From assembly GCF_030144325.1 (NCBI RefSeq), contig NZ_CP126307.1, forward strand, positions 2,666,001 to 2,730,000: 64,000 bases of DNA, given 5' to 3'. The position numbers and the translations under genes were made by a program. Within the stretch, counting starts at the first letter, position 1. The number at the start of each line of letters is the position of its first letter. The notes beneath the pieces were generated by a model that saw only the letters and a list, made by a program, of their open reading frames with translations, made no database searches and was not told the DNA's origin. The stretch is from Bosea vestrisii. Its GTDB lineage: Bacteria; Pseudomonadota; Alphaproteobacteria; Rhizobiales; Beijerinckiaceae. Shown here piece by piece: positions 52,841-61,428 of this stretch.

Positions 52841-54328
52841 TCACAGGTCGTAGATCGTCGCGCGGGGCGCGAAGGTGACGTTGTCGTCGAGCGGATAGAT
52901 GGGGCGGGCGCAGATGCGGTGGCCGAGGCTTTTCAGGTTCGCCGAGGTCGCGCCGGGCGCGTCGACGTTGAAGTTGCGCGCGCACCACTGGTCGAACATG
53001 TGGAATTCGGTATGGGGCGACTTCACCACGATCAGGTCGAAATCCTCCGGATCAAGCCCGTTGGCGTAGTACATCGCCCGGTCGAACAGGCTGACCGAGC
53101 GGCTCATCACGACGACGGTGACGTTGCCATAAGTCAGCACCGCGGTCGGGCCGGCCCGGAGCGGCGCCTTCATCGTCTCGAGCGCGGCTTCGCCGTCCGA
53201 GAGCAGCTTGACCCTCGCGGTCACCGGCAGCGGCGGAAAGCGCGCCGGGTCGATCGAGCCGCCGAGCGTCAGCGAGAGATTTGCCCCGACTCCCGCCGCA
53301 TGCGCCGCGGCCGCAGCCGGCGCGTCGACAATCTGGGCCAGCACCCGCTTGCCGTAGCGGGCCACGCGAAGGCCGGCGAGGATCGCATTGCTGTCGCCCG
53401 AGGCGCCTGAGGAGGTCGCATCGGCCGCGTCGGTAAAGATCACCGGCCCGTCGATGCTGCGCGCCTGCGCGATGGCGCGGTCCAGGGGCACGAGCTTGCC
53501 CTGCATGCGGAAGCGCAGCGGCCAGAACTCCTGTGCCAGTCTTGTCGCCTCCCGCTCGGCACTCGCTGCGTCGCCATCTGTGAGGATCAGCACCTGCGAG
53601 CACAATTCCGGCACGTCGGTGAAGGGGTTGCCGATCATGATGCCGGCGGCGAGCACGCTGCCCTCCTCCTCCAGCCGGCGGCATTCGGCGAGCAGTTCGC
53701 CATAGCAGCCGGTCTTGGTGATGAGTTCGTCGCCGCGGACCAGCGCCGGAATGACCACGCGCGCCGCGACCGGCCGGATGCCGCCAGCCATCAGCCTCAA
53801 CAGCAGTTCGGCCGCGCGCCGCCCGGTGTCGGCGAAGTCGACATGCGGATAGGTCCAGTAGATTGCAAAGCCGTCGACCTGCCTCAGCATGCGGTCGGTC
53901 AGGATGCCGTGCAGGTCGAGCGAGATGACGATCGGCATCTCCGGGCCTACACGCTCGCGCAGCTTCTCCAGCAGGTAGCCTTCCGGATCGAGCTCGCCAT
54001 CGGCGCCCATCGCGCCATGCAGCGAGACATAGATGCCGTCGATGCCGTCGAGCCTGGCGAAGATCGCGGCCAGCACCTCCTCGGAAAGCCTCTTCCAGCC
54101 CTCCGCCGAGAGCAGCCCGGCGCTGCCGGCGCGCGCGCAGATCGTCGGCACGACCGCGATGTCGGGCCTCGCCTCGAACACCGCGAGCGCGCCACCAAGC
54201 TCCTGGTTATTGCCACGCTGCTCATAGAGCCCCTCGCCATGGCGGATCAGGAAGTTGTCGTAGTGCGAGGGCAGCGGGTTGAAGGACGAGATCTCCTGCT
54301 TGCAGTCGGCGATCAGGATGCGTTTCAT
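52841..54328 (-). CDS. M81-family metallopeptidase (MlrC-like)
   Basis: 495 residues. The N-terminal MlrC domain begins MKRILIADCKQEISSFNPLP and includes YVSLHGAMGADGELDPEG, VISLDLHGILTDRM and TYPHVDFADTGRRAAELL, with His/Asp metal ligands. The C-terminal domain includes IFTDAADATSSGASGDSNAI. The only studied members (microcystinase C) hydrolyse linear peptides with a beta-amino acid. The true substrate here is unknown; it may cleave an amide of the imported compound. It starts 16 bases after the permease and ends 11 bases before the enolase-type gene. Normal length for the family. Confidence 0.9.
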   Translation of the reverse strand: MKRILIADCKQEISSFNPLPSHYDNFLIRHGEGLYEQRGNNQELGGALAVFEARPDIAVVPTICARAGSAGLLSAEGWKRLSEEVLAAIFARLDGIDGIYVSLHGAMGADGELDPEGYLLEKLRERVGPEMPIVISLDLHGILTDRMLRQVDGFAIYWTYPHVDFADTGRRAAELLLRLMAGGIRPVAARVVIPALVRGDELITKTGCYGELLAECRRLEEEGSVLAAGIMIGNPFTDVPELCSQVLILTDGDAASAEREATRLAQEFWPLRFRMQGKLVPLDRAIAQARSIDGPVIFTDAADATSSGASGDSNAILAGLRVARYGKRVLAQIVDAPAAAAAHAAGVGANLSLTLGGSIDPARFPPLPVTARVKLLSDGEAALETMKAPLRAGPTAVLTYGNVTVVVMSRSVSLFDRAMYYANGLDPEDFDLIVVKSPHTEFHMFDQWCARNFNVDAPGATSANLKSLGHRICARPIYPLDDNVTFAPRATIYDL

Positions 54329-54344
54329 CGCAGGCTCCGGCGGG

Positions 54345-55196
54345 TCAGAATTTCAGGCGGGGATCGAGCACGTCGCGCAGGCCGTCGCCGAGCAGGTTGA
54401 GGCCGAGCACGCAGACGATGATGGCGAGGCCCGGGAACACCGTGATCCACGGCGCTTCGCGCATGAAGTCGCGGCCCTGGGCGATGATCGAGCCGAAGGA
54501 GGCGGCCGGCGGCGGCGGCCCGGCGCCGACGAAGGACAGCGCCGCCTCGGCCAGCACCGCGATAGCGAAGACATAGGTCAATCGCACGATCAGGGGCCCG
54601 GCGGCGTTGCGCAGCACGTGCTTGAACAGGATGGTCAGTTCGCCGGCGCCGATCGAACGCGCGGCCGAGACATAGTCCAGCTCCCGTTCCAGCAGCACGG
54701 AGGCGCGCACGATCCGGGCAGTGTGCGGCGTCGTGGCGATCGCGAGAGCGATCACGACATTGGTCAGCGACGCGCCGAGCACGGCCGAGACCACCATGGC
54801 GAGCACGATCGAGGGGAACGCCATCAGCGCGTCCATCACCCGCATGATCGGCTGGTCGAGGCGCGGGAAGAAGCCGGCGACCGCGCCGCTCAGCGTGCCG
54901 ACGATGCCGGCGAGAATGGCGGTGAGTGCACCGATGGCGAGCGAGATGCGGGCCCCGATCATCACGCGCGAGAGGATGTCGCGGCCAAAATGGTCGGTGC
55001 CGAACCAGTGAAGGGCGTCCGGCGCCACCAGCCGGGCGCGGACATTGCTGCGCAGTGGATCGAAGGGCGAGAGGATTTCGGCGGCGAGCGCGACCAGCAC
55101 CATGGCGAGCACCAGTGCGCCCCCGATCATGAAAGAGCGGTGGCGCAGCAGGCGTCGCCAGGCGGCGCGGCCGACGAGCGGTTCGCCCGCGCTCAT
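54345..55196 (-). CDS. ABC transporter permease, DppC-type
   Basis: 283 residues, six hydrophobic segments. N-terminal RRLLRHRSFMIGGALVLAMVL, HWFGTDHFGRDILSRVMIGAR and the EAA loop region VRASVLLERELDYVSAARSIGA are the signatures of the peptide/nickel/oligopeptide-type permease. ATG 55196 overlaps the DppB-type stop (ATGA). It pairs with the 55193-56137 permease to import the ligand of the family-5 binding protein. No ATPase gene is next to it. Confidence 0.92.
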   Translation of the reverse strand: MSAGEPLVGRAAWRRLLRHRSFMIGGALVLAMVLVALAAEILSPFDPLRSNVRARLVAPDALHWFGTDHFGRDILSRVMIGARISLAIGALTAILAGIVGTLSGAVAGFFPRLDQPIMRVMDALMAFPSIVLAMVVSAVLGASLTNVVIALAIATTPHTARIVRASVLLERELDYVSAARSIGAGELTILFKHVLRNAAGPLIVRLTYVFAIAVLAEAALSFVGAGPPPPAASFGSIIAQGRDFMREAPWITVFPGLAIIVCVLGLNLLGDGLRDVLDPRLKF

Positions 55197-56137
55197 GCCA
55201 GTCTCACCCGCGGATCGACGACGGCGTAGAGGACGTCGACCACGAGATTGATCGAGAGATAGACGATCGCGAGGAACAGAAGTCCGCCTTGCAGCACCGG
55301 AAAATCGCGCGCGGCGATGGCACCGACGATCAGGCGGCCAATCCCCGGGATCGAGAAGACCTGCTCGACGATGACGGCGCCGCCGAGCAGCGCGCCCGAA
55401 ACAATGCCGATCACGGTCAGGATCGGGATCAGCGCGTTGGGCAAGGCGTGCCGCAGCACGACGCGCAGCTTCGCGAGGCCCTTGGCATCGGCGGTGCGGA
55501 CATAGTCCTGCCCGAGCGTGTCGAGCATCGAGGCGCGCGCCATCCGGGCGATGAAGCCGACCTGGACGAGCCCGAGCGTCAGTGCCGGCAGGATCATGCA
55601 GCGGAGCCACTCGCCCGGCGATTGGCTGAAGGCGGTGAAGCCGCCACTCGGCAGCCAGCCGAGCGAGACCGCGAAGACCAGGACCATCACCAGGCCGAGC
55701 CAGAAATCCGGAACCGACAGACCGAGCAGTGCCGCCGTCATCACCGCCTGATCGGGCCAACGGTTATGGTTGACCGCGGCGATGAGGCCAGCGGTGACGC
55801 CGACCACCACCGCGAAGGCGAGCGCCAGCGCCGCCAGCGCCAACGTCACTGGAAGCCGCTCGGTCAGCGCTGCGCTGACGGAGCGGTTGAGCAGGATCGA
55901 CTGGCCGAGATCGCCGCTGAGAATCCGCCCGTACCAGCCGATCATCTGCTGCGGCAGCGACAGGTCGAGCCCGAGCGCGCTGCGCAGCGTGGCGATCTGC
56001 GCCGGTGTCGCCGAGGCGTCGAGAAAGGCCGCCGCCGGATCGCCCGGCACCAGCCAGATCAGCGCGAAGGACATCAGCGAGACCAGGGCGAGCACGACGA
56101 AGGAGCCCGCCAGACGGCGGATCAGGAAGCTACCCAT
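55193..56137 (-). CDS. ABC transporter permease, DppB-type
   Basis: 314 residues. FLIRRLAGSFVVLALVSLMSF, WLVPGDPAAAFLD and YVRTADAKGLAKLRVVLRHALPNALIPI are typical. The GAGGAGCGGC ribosome site sits next to ATG 56137, which decides against TTG 56149. It overlaps the DppC-type gene. The intergenic 92 bases before it carry a small hairpin (see 56190-56204). Confidence 0.92.
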   Translation of the reverse strand: MGSFLIRRLAGSFVVLALVSLMSFALIWLVPGDPAAAFLDASATPAQIATLRSALGLDLSLPQQMIGWYGRILSGDLGQSILLNRSVSAALTERLPVTLALAALALAFAVVVGVTAGLIAAVNHNRWPDQAVMTAALLGLSVPDFWLGLVMVLVFAVSLGWLPSGGFTAFSQSPGEWLRCMILPALTLGLVQVGFIARMARASMLDTLGQDYVRTADAKGLAKLRVVLRHALPNALIPILTVIGIVSGALLGGAVIVEQVFSIPGIGRLIVGAIAARDFPVLQGGLLFLAIVYLSINLVVDVLYAVVDPRVRLA

Positions 56138-56189
56138 GCCGCTCCTCAATCAACGAAATGACGGCAGCCAAAGCCGCAGGCGTGGCCCA

Positions 56190-56204
56190 CGGGATTTGAT
56201 CCCG
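56190..56204 (-). terminator. Intercistronic hairpin between binding protein and permease
   Basis: CGGGAT (56190-56195), loop TTG, ATCCCG (56199-56204). It may lower downstream expression relative to the binding protein. No T tract is visible, so a stabilising stem is equally likely. Confidence 0.35.
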
Positions 56205-56229
56205 CAGGCTTGGGTTCAGCCGCTCGGGC

Positions 56230-57768
56230 TCACGGCTCGAGCCAGACGCCCCACATCCGGGGGATGCGATAGGGCTTGAAGTTCTTGAGCTTGGCAGTCG
56301 AGGCCTGGAAGAGCCCGTAATTGCCGGCTTTCATCGCAACGGCAGCGTCGTACATGTGCTTCTGGAAGGCGTCGTAGAGCGCCTTGCGCTTGCCCTCGTC
56401 CAGCTCGGCGTTGAAGGCGGCGGCGATCCGGTCGATCTCCGGGTCCTTGGCCTGCTGCGAAAGGCCGTTCACCCAGGGCGCCATCACCGAGCCCGGCCCC
56501 TCATAGGGTTCGATGCCAAAGCCATGGGTCCAGAAGGTCCAGTTCGTCGGCGTGAAGCCGATCTTGGAGACGGTCGGCCAGTCCGAGACCGCGATCTCGA
56601 CCTCGATCCCGATCTCCTTGAGCTTCTGCTGCACCACGGTCGCGGTGTCGACATTGGCGCGCAGGTTGTCGACGATGAAGGTGACCTTGCCGCCCTTGTA
56701 GGAGGACTTTCCGAGCAGTTCCTTGGCGAGTTTCAGGTCGGCCTTGTTGTATTTGTCGCTGCCGACCGTGGAGTGGAAGGCGGCGCCGGGATAGAGCCAA
56801 CTCGGGTCCATCTGGTAGATGTCGGCATAGGAGATCGCCATGATCTCCTCCATGTCGAGCGCCGCCTGCACGGCGAGGCGGAAGTTCACGTCGTTGGCCG
56901 GCGGCTGCGCCTGGTTGAACTTGATCACCTGCAGGCCGAACGGAACCACCTTGTGGACGGTAAAGCGCGCATCGGTGCCGAGCCGCTTCGCCGTCGGCCC
57001 GTCGACGGTCTCGTTGAACTGGATCTGGCCTGCTTCGAGCGCCGCCGTGCGGGCGCCGCCCTCGGGCATGAAGCGGAAGGTCACAGCGTCGAGGAAGGCT
57101 TCCTTCTTGCCGGCGAAGCCGTCGCGGCCGGTGCCCTTCGGATTGGACGCGTAGCCGTCATAGCGGGTGAGCTTCACATGGCTGTCTGGCTTGTACTCGA
57201 CGAACTTGTAGGGACCGGTGCCGATCACCTCGATCTTGCCGGCTTCCTTGGCGGCCTCGCTCGCCGGATAGATCGCGATCGGCGCGCGCGGCGACGACAG
57301 ATTGTCGAGGAAGGTCGACTGGGCCTGCTTCAGCGTGACCGTGACCTCGTGCTCGCCGCTCGCCTTGACCGTGTCGATCGCGGCGACGAGCGCCGGCGAG
57401 GCGCCGATCTTGCGATAGCGTTCGAGCGAGGCGACGACGTCGGCAGCGTCGAGCTTCTTGCCGTTGTGGAAGGTCACGTCCTTACGGATCGGGAAGACAT
57501 AGCTCTTGCCATCAGGCGAGACCGTGACGCCTTCGGCCAACTCGGGCACCGGCTTGGCGTTCTCGTCGCGGGCATAAAGTGTCTCGAAGATGTGCAGCGT
57601 GACGTTGCGCGATGCCTGCGCCGAGGTGATCTGGGCATCGAGCGAGGGCGGCGCCTGGCTGATGCCGATGGTGACCTCGCCGCCCTTGCGCTGCGCCAGC
57701 GCCCCTTGAGCCCCTCCCAGGGCGACGGCCGCGATGACAGCTGCTTTGAGAATGAGGTGCTTTGCCAT
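56230..57768 (-). CDS. ABC transporter substrate-binding protein, family 5 (peptide/solute type)
   Basis: 512 residues. Signal peptide AAVIAAVALGGAQGALAQ, then the SBP_bac_5 pattern (GGEVTIGISQAPPSLDAQITSA, HIFETLYARDEN, VTFHNGKKLDAADVVASLERYR, GTGPYKFVEYKPDSHVKL). It is a periplasmic receptor that could bind peptides, nickel chelates or glycosides. In this cluster an amide or acyl-amino acid is likely but unproven. It lies 40 bases after the deacylase gene and 92 before the first permease. Confidence 0.92.
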   Translation of the reverse strand: MAKHLILKAAVIAAVALGGAQGALAQRKGGEVTIGISQAPPSLDAQITSAQASRNVTLHIFETLYARDENAKPVPELAEGVTVSPDGKSYVFPIRKDVTFHNGKKLDAADVVASLERYRKIGASPALVAAIDTVKASGEHEVTVTLKQAQSTFLDNLSSPRAPIAIYPASEAAKEAGKIEVIGTGPYKFVEYKPDSHVKLTRYDGYASNPKGTGRDGFAGKKEAFLDAVTFRFMPEGGARTAALEAGQIQFNETVDGPTAKRLGTDARFTVHKVVPFGLQVIKFNQAQPPANDVNFRLAVQAALDMEEIMAISYADIYQMDPSWLYPGAAFHSTVGSDKYNKADLKLAKELLGKSSYKGGKVTFIVDNLRANVDTATVVQQKLKEIGIEVEIAVSDWPTVSKIGFTPTNWTFWTHGFGIEPYEGPGSVMAPWVNGLSQQAKDPEIDRIAAAFNAELDEGKRKALYDAFQKHMYDAAVAMKAGNYGLFQASTAKLKNFKPYRIPRMWGVWLEP

Positions 57769-57808
57769 GTTCTTATCCCTCCGGATTGATGGTCAGGCAC
57801 GAAGACAG

Positions 57809-58840
57809 TCAGGCCGCGGCACGCAGTGCGTCGTAATCCTCCATCAGCACGGCCACGGCATCGCCGCGCTGCACGCGGCCGGGTCCCGCCGACATCCACA
57901 GCAGCCCGTCGCGGCGGTAGCGCACCTCCAGCGGGGCGCGGTCGATGTCCTCGACGAAATGCAGGTATCCGGCGAGCTCGCCGGCGCGGCAGGCATCGCC
58001 GACGACATTGCGCGGCTCGAACAGCCCGCCCGCAGGGGCGAAGGAGTAGCCAGCTGAATCCCGCACCATCATATGGCGCGTCCCGGGAGAGCCGTCGCGC
58101 TGGCGCGTATCCGGCTCGCCCTCCATCAGCCCGAAATGCTTGAGGATATTGGTCAAGGCCCGGTCGGCGATGCGCACGCCCTCGACATTGACGCGGCCCC
58201 AGCCACCGAGCTCGGTGCCGAGCGAGAGGATGCCGCGCCGCTCGACCGACGAGGTCAGCGTCGCGCCTTCGTCGACGCCCCAGAACACGACATTGTAGGG
58301 CGCGCCGAAGGCAGCAGCCGCCGCCATGGTGCGCTCGCGCAAGGCGGTGTCGGCAACGTAATGCATGTTGGTCGAGAGCGCGGAATCGCCCGAGTGCCCC
58401 GCCGTGTGGAGATCAACGGAGATGTCGACCAGCGGCAGCAGCATCTCGTCGACGAAATGGGCAAGCATCTCCGAAAAGGTGCCCTTCGGATTGCCTGGAA
58501 AGCAGCGGTTCATGTCGCGGTTGTCGACCGGCGAGAGCCGCGTGTCGTTCATCACCGCCGGGATATTGAGCGCCGGGATCATAATGACGCGGCCCTGGAT
58601 CGCAGCCGGGTCGAGGCTGCGGGCGAGCCGCGAGATCGCGATCGGGCCCTCGTACTCGTCGCCATGAACACCGCCGGTGAACAGGATCGTCGGGCCAGGA
58701 CCGTTCTTGACGCTGACGACCGGGATCTCGACGACGCCCCAGCCGGAGGTGTTGCGGGAGAGCGGCGCGCGCAGATAGCCGGCCTGACGGCCGCTCGCTT
58801 CAAAATCGATCTCGCAGCGAACCCGGCTTGTGGACGACAT
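57809..58840 (-). CDS. Succinylglutamate desuccinylase/aspartoacylase-family deacylase
   Basis: 343 residues, M14-like zinc carboxypeptidase fold. Metal ligands are in TGGVHGDEYEGPIAI (His, Glu) and DLHTAGHSGDSAL (His), with NRCFPGNPKGTFSEML carrying conserved Arg/Asn substrate contacts. Relatives cleave N-acyl amino acids (N-acetylaspartate, succinylglutamate). ATG 58840 with AGGAGGGG upstream is chosen over the longer frame to 58960, which covers the operator. It is the first gene of the minus-strand unit; the divergent GntR protein should control it. Confidence 0.9.
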   Translation of the reverse strand: MSSTSRVRCEIDFEASGRQAGYLRAPLSRNTSGWGVVEIPVVSVKNGPGPTILFTGGVHGDEYEGPIAISRLARSLDPAAIQGRVIMIPALNIPAVMNDTRLSPVDNRDMNRCFPGNPKGTFSEMLAHFVDEMLLPLVDISVDLHTAGHSGDSALSTNMHYVADTALRERTMAAAAAFGAPYNVVFWGVDEGATLTSSVERRGILSLGTELGGWGRVNVEGVRIADRALTNILKHFGLMEGEPDTRQRDGSPGTRHMMVRDSAGYSFAPAGGLFEPRNVVGDACRAGELAGYLHFVEDIDRAPLEVRYRRDGLLWMSAGPGRVQRGDAVAVLMEDYDALRAAA

Positions 58841-58865
58841 GCGGAGCCCCTCCTTGCTCTTGTTT

Positions 58866-58891
58866 TCGTATGATTGTATACGATCATACGA
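58866..58891. promoter_or_regulatory. GntR operator, near-perfect 26-bp palindrome
   Basis: The segment is a palindrome with outer arms TCGTATGAT and ATCATACGA; only one central base pair is mismatched. Its core TTGTATACGA (58874-58883) matches the GntR/FCD-type T-x-GT-x3-AC-x-A half-site pattern. It lies between the divergent starts of the deacylase operon (58840) and the gntR gene (58915), so it should govern both. Confidence 0.75.
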
Positions 58892-58914
58892 CGTGTCAAG
58901 CGAGAGAGAGTTGC

Positions 58915-59674
58915 ATGCCGGAGGCGGACGAACGCATGGGGGCCACCGAGACGGCGACACCGGATCGGATGGGAAGCCCTGCCCCGGATTGGCAGCCGCT
59001 CCAGCCGCAGACCCTCGTCGACCACACCATCGAAGCGATCATCGCCGGCGGAGCCGCCGGGTTGATCCTGCCGGGCGATCGCATCGTCGAGGTCGAGCTC
59101 GCCCGCAAGCTGGGGGGTGAGCCGCGTGCCGGTACGCGAGGCCTTGCGGCTGCTCGAAAGCCAGGGCGTCGTGGTCAGCGAGGCCTATAAGGGCATCAGG
59201 CTGCGCCCGGTCACCAATGAGCGGGTCTCCGACCTGATCGAGGCGCGCATCGCGCTCGAGGCCAGCGCGACCGCCCGCGCCGTCGCCGCCGGGCGCAATC
59301 GCGGTAGCCATCTCGACGAATTGCGCAGCGCCGTCGCCGAGATGGAGCTGATGGCGGCACGAGGCAGCGCCTATGGCGTCGCCGTCGCCGATACGCGCTT
59401 TCATCGCGCGCTCTGCCGGCTCGGCGGCAACAGCGTCACCCTCGACCTCTGGGAGACGCTGGCGCCGCAATGCACGATCATTTTCGGCCTCGCCACCTTC
59501 GGCAAGCCGATGGCCGGCGTGGTCGAGGAGCATGTCGACCTGCTCGCCGTGTTCGAGGCCGGCGACATCGAGGCGATCGAGCGCACGCTCGACGAGCACA
59601 TCACCGTGATGAACCACGCGATGGACTACGAGGCCATCGTCGCCAGGCGCCGCAGGGAAAGGGATGCACAGTGA
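58915..59674 (+). pseudogene. GntR-family regulator, FCD subfamily, frameshifted at a G6 run (59112-59117)
   Basis: The N-terminal frame from ATG 58915 (GAGAGAGAG ribosome site) gives TLVDHTIEAIIAGGAAGLILPGDRIVEVELARKLG, the start of the GntR winged helix, then derails at the G6 run (59112-59117). Removing one G continues into VSRVPVREALRLLESQGVV in the 59117-59674 frame, followed by an FCD domain (DTRFHRALCRLGGN and EEHVDLLAVFEAGD; given in parts). Intact length would be about 252 residues. The frame overlaps the next gene's start (GTGA). It probably represses the divergon through the palindrome at 58866-58891. The lesion may be a sequencing error. Confidence 0.8.
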
Positions 59675-60870
59675 ACGATCAGGCTCTTCCGCAGACGCGC
59701 GTAGGCAACCGGCCGGCCGGACTGCCACCCTTCCGGATCACCCGCATCGAGGCCGCCCCGCTGTTCGGCGAAAGCCCGAAGGGTGGCTGGTCCGCCGAGA
59801 TCAGGCCGGAGGATTCGATCCATGCCCTGATCGCGGTGCACACCGACCAGGGCGTCACCGGCTATGGCAGCGTCTTCACGGACGGACGCCTCGTCCAGGC
59901 CGGGCTCAAGGTGCTGGAGCCGCTCTTCCTCAGCGCCGACGCGCTCTCGCCCGAGTTCGTCAGCGAGAAGCTGCACCAGAACACCTTCTGGATGGGCCGC
60001 GGCGGTACCCTGACGCATACGATCAGCGGCATCGACATCGCGCTCTGGGACATTCTCGGCCAGGCCACCGGCCTCAGCGTCGGACGGCTGCTCGGCGGCC
60101 GCTATCGCGAGCGCGTGCAGCCCTATTGCTCGCTCCTGATGGAGGAGCCCGACGCGATGCGGGACGTCGTCGCGAGCTATCGCGACAAGGGCTTCACCGC
60201 GTTCAAGATTGGCTGGGGTCCGTTCGGCCGGGCCCTCGACACCAAGCTCGACGAGGCGATCGTGCGCGCCGCCCGTGAAGCGGCCGGCGAGCGCTCCAAA
60301 CTCTTCGTCGATGCCGGCGCCAGCGACGCACTCTGGCCGCATGGGCTGAAATGGGCCAAGCGCACCGCCGAAATGCTCGCCGATTACGACGTTGGCTGGT
60401 TCGAAGAACCGGTCCGGCCGGACGCGATCGACGATTACCGCGAACTGCGTCGCTCCTCGCCGGTGCCGATCGCCGGCTGCGAGGTGCTGACAAGGCGCCA
60501 GAGCTTCATCCCCTGGCTGACCACCGGCGCCGTCGACATCGTCCAGCCGGATGTCACCAAGGTCGGCGGCATCTCCGAGCAGCGGCGCATCGCCTGGATG
60601 GCCTACGACCTCGGCATCAGATATGTCGGCCATGGCTGGAACACGGCGCTCGGCCTCGCCGCCGACCTGCAGATGGCGACCGCCTTCCCCGATGCCGATC
60701 TCGTCGAGTTCATCGGCGGCAGCCCCTATGTCGACGGCATCCTCGCAAGGCCTTTCGACCTCGATGCGGAAGGCTGGCTGACGATCCCCGACCTGCCGGG
60801 CCTCGGCGTCACCATCGACCGCGACAAGGTCGCCAAGTACACCCCGAACCCGGCGACTCTGTTTGCGTGA
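59671..60870 (+). CDS. Mandelate racemase/muconate lactonizing-type enolase-superfamily enzyme (second copy)
   Basis: 399 residues from GTG 59671, which overlaps the gntR stop (GTGA). The capping domain contains FRITRIEAAPLFGESPKGGW. The barrel has FKIGWGPFGRA (Lys region), metal Asp in KLFVDAGASDA, Glu in VGWFEEPVRPD and Glu in IAGCEVLTRR, plus QPDVTKVGG and the late His in VGHGWNTALGLA. This is a mandelate-racemase-subgroup acid-sugar dehydratase/racemase pattern. It is the plus-strand partner of the 51651 enzyme, with which it shares the K-x-GWGP-x-GR motif. Confidence 0.9.
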   Translation: MNDQALPQTRVGNRPAGLPPFRITRIEAAPLFGESPKGGWSAEIRPEDSIHALIAVHTDQGVTGYGSVFTDGRLVQAGLKVLEPLFLSADALSPEFVSEKLHQNTFWMGRGGTLTHTISGIDIALWDILGQATGLSVGRLLGGRYRERVQPYCSLLMEEPDAMRDVVASYRDKGFTAFKIGWGPFGRALDTKLDEAIVRAAREAAGERSKLFVDAGASDALWPHGLKWAKRTAEMLADYDVGWFEEPVRPDAIDDYRELRRSSPVPIAGCEVLTRRQSFIPWLTTGAVDIVQPDVTKVGGISEQRRIAWMAYDLGIRYVGHGWNTALGLAADLQMATAFPDADLVEFIGGSPYVDGILARPFDLDAEGWLTIPDLPGLGVTIDRDKVAKYTPNPATLFA

Positions 60871-61043
60871 GCCTGTTTGCGGGCACGGTCTCGTGCGTTC
60901 GGCTCAATCTACCGGGGAGCGGCAATCGCGCCCGCCGCGGTGCGTAACGGGAATGTGAGCCCGCAATCGTCGCAGCGCTGTTGGAAAGCGCGCTGCGCTG
61001 ACTAGCTCATCCGCAGGGCGACTAAATCAAACAGGAGGTTGTC

Positions 61044-61268
61044 ATGCTTTCACGCAGGACCATCACCATCGCAGCGGCGCTTCTGCTTTCGGGGGCGAGC
61101 TCCATGGCTTACGCCACCGAGCTTGGTGCCGAGAGCATCGTGCACGAGCAGGCCCAGAACCAGCGCGCGCTCGCCGAGCAGGCCCAGTACCTCGCTTATC
61201 ATGACCACTTGAAAGACGTGGAGGCCCAGCCGGGCCGCGGCGCAGGCGTGTTGCCGCACCACAACTGA
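61044..61268 (+). CDS. Small exported protein
   Basis: 74 residues, unrecognised. A clear signal peptide (RRTITIAAALLLSGASSMAYA) is followed by a short acidic/polar mature part (LGAESIVHEQAQNQRALAEQ) and a His end (GVLPHHN). AGGAGG lies 7 bases upstream of ATG 61044, and an intrinsic terminator follows at 61291-61310, so it is a stand-alone gene. Likely periplasmic; function unknown. Confidence 0.8.
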   Translation: MLSRRTITIAAALLLSGASSMAYATELGAESIVHEQAQNQRALAEQAQYLAYHDHLKDVEAQPGRGAGVLPHHN

Positions 61269-61290
61269 GTGCCAGCAGATTCCTCAGGAA

Positions 61291-61315
61291 GGGGCCGCCT
61301 CCGCGGCCCCTTTTT
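61291..61315 (+). terminator. Rho-independent terminator of the 61044 gene
   Basis: GGGGCCGC (61291-61298), loop CTCC, GCGGCCCC (61303-61310), followed by TTTTT. It lies 23 bases past the stop. Confidence 0.9.
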
Positions 61316-61428
61316 GTTGCGTCTATCGGAACCCTCCAGAATCTGGAAAGACTGGCCGCGGCGCGCCGCACGAATTGGGAGTCGAGCCGGAGCTGGCGCC
61401 GTCCGACAGGAACGTCTGAGATGCGGCC

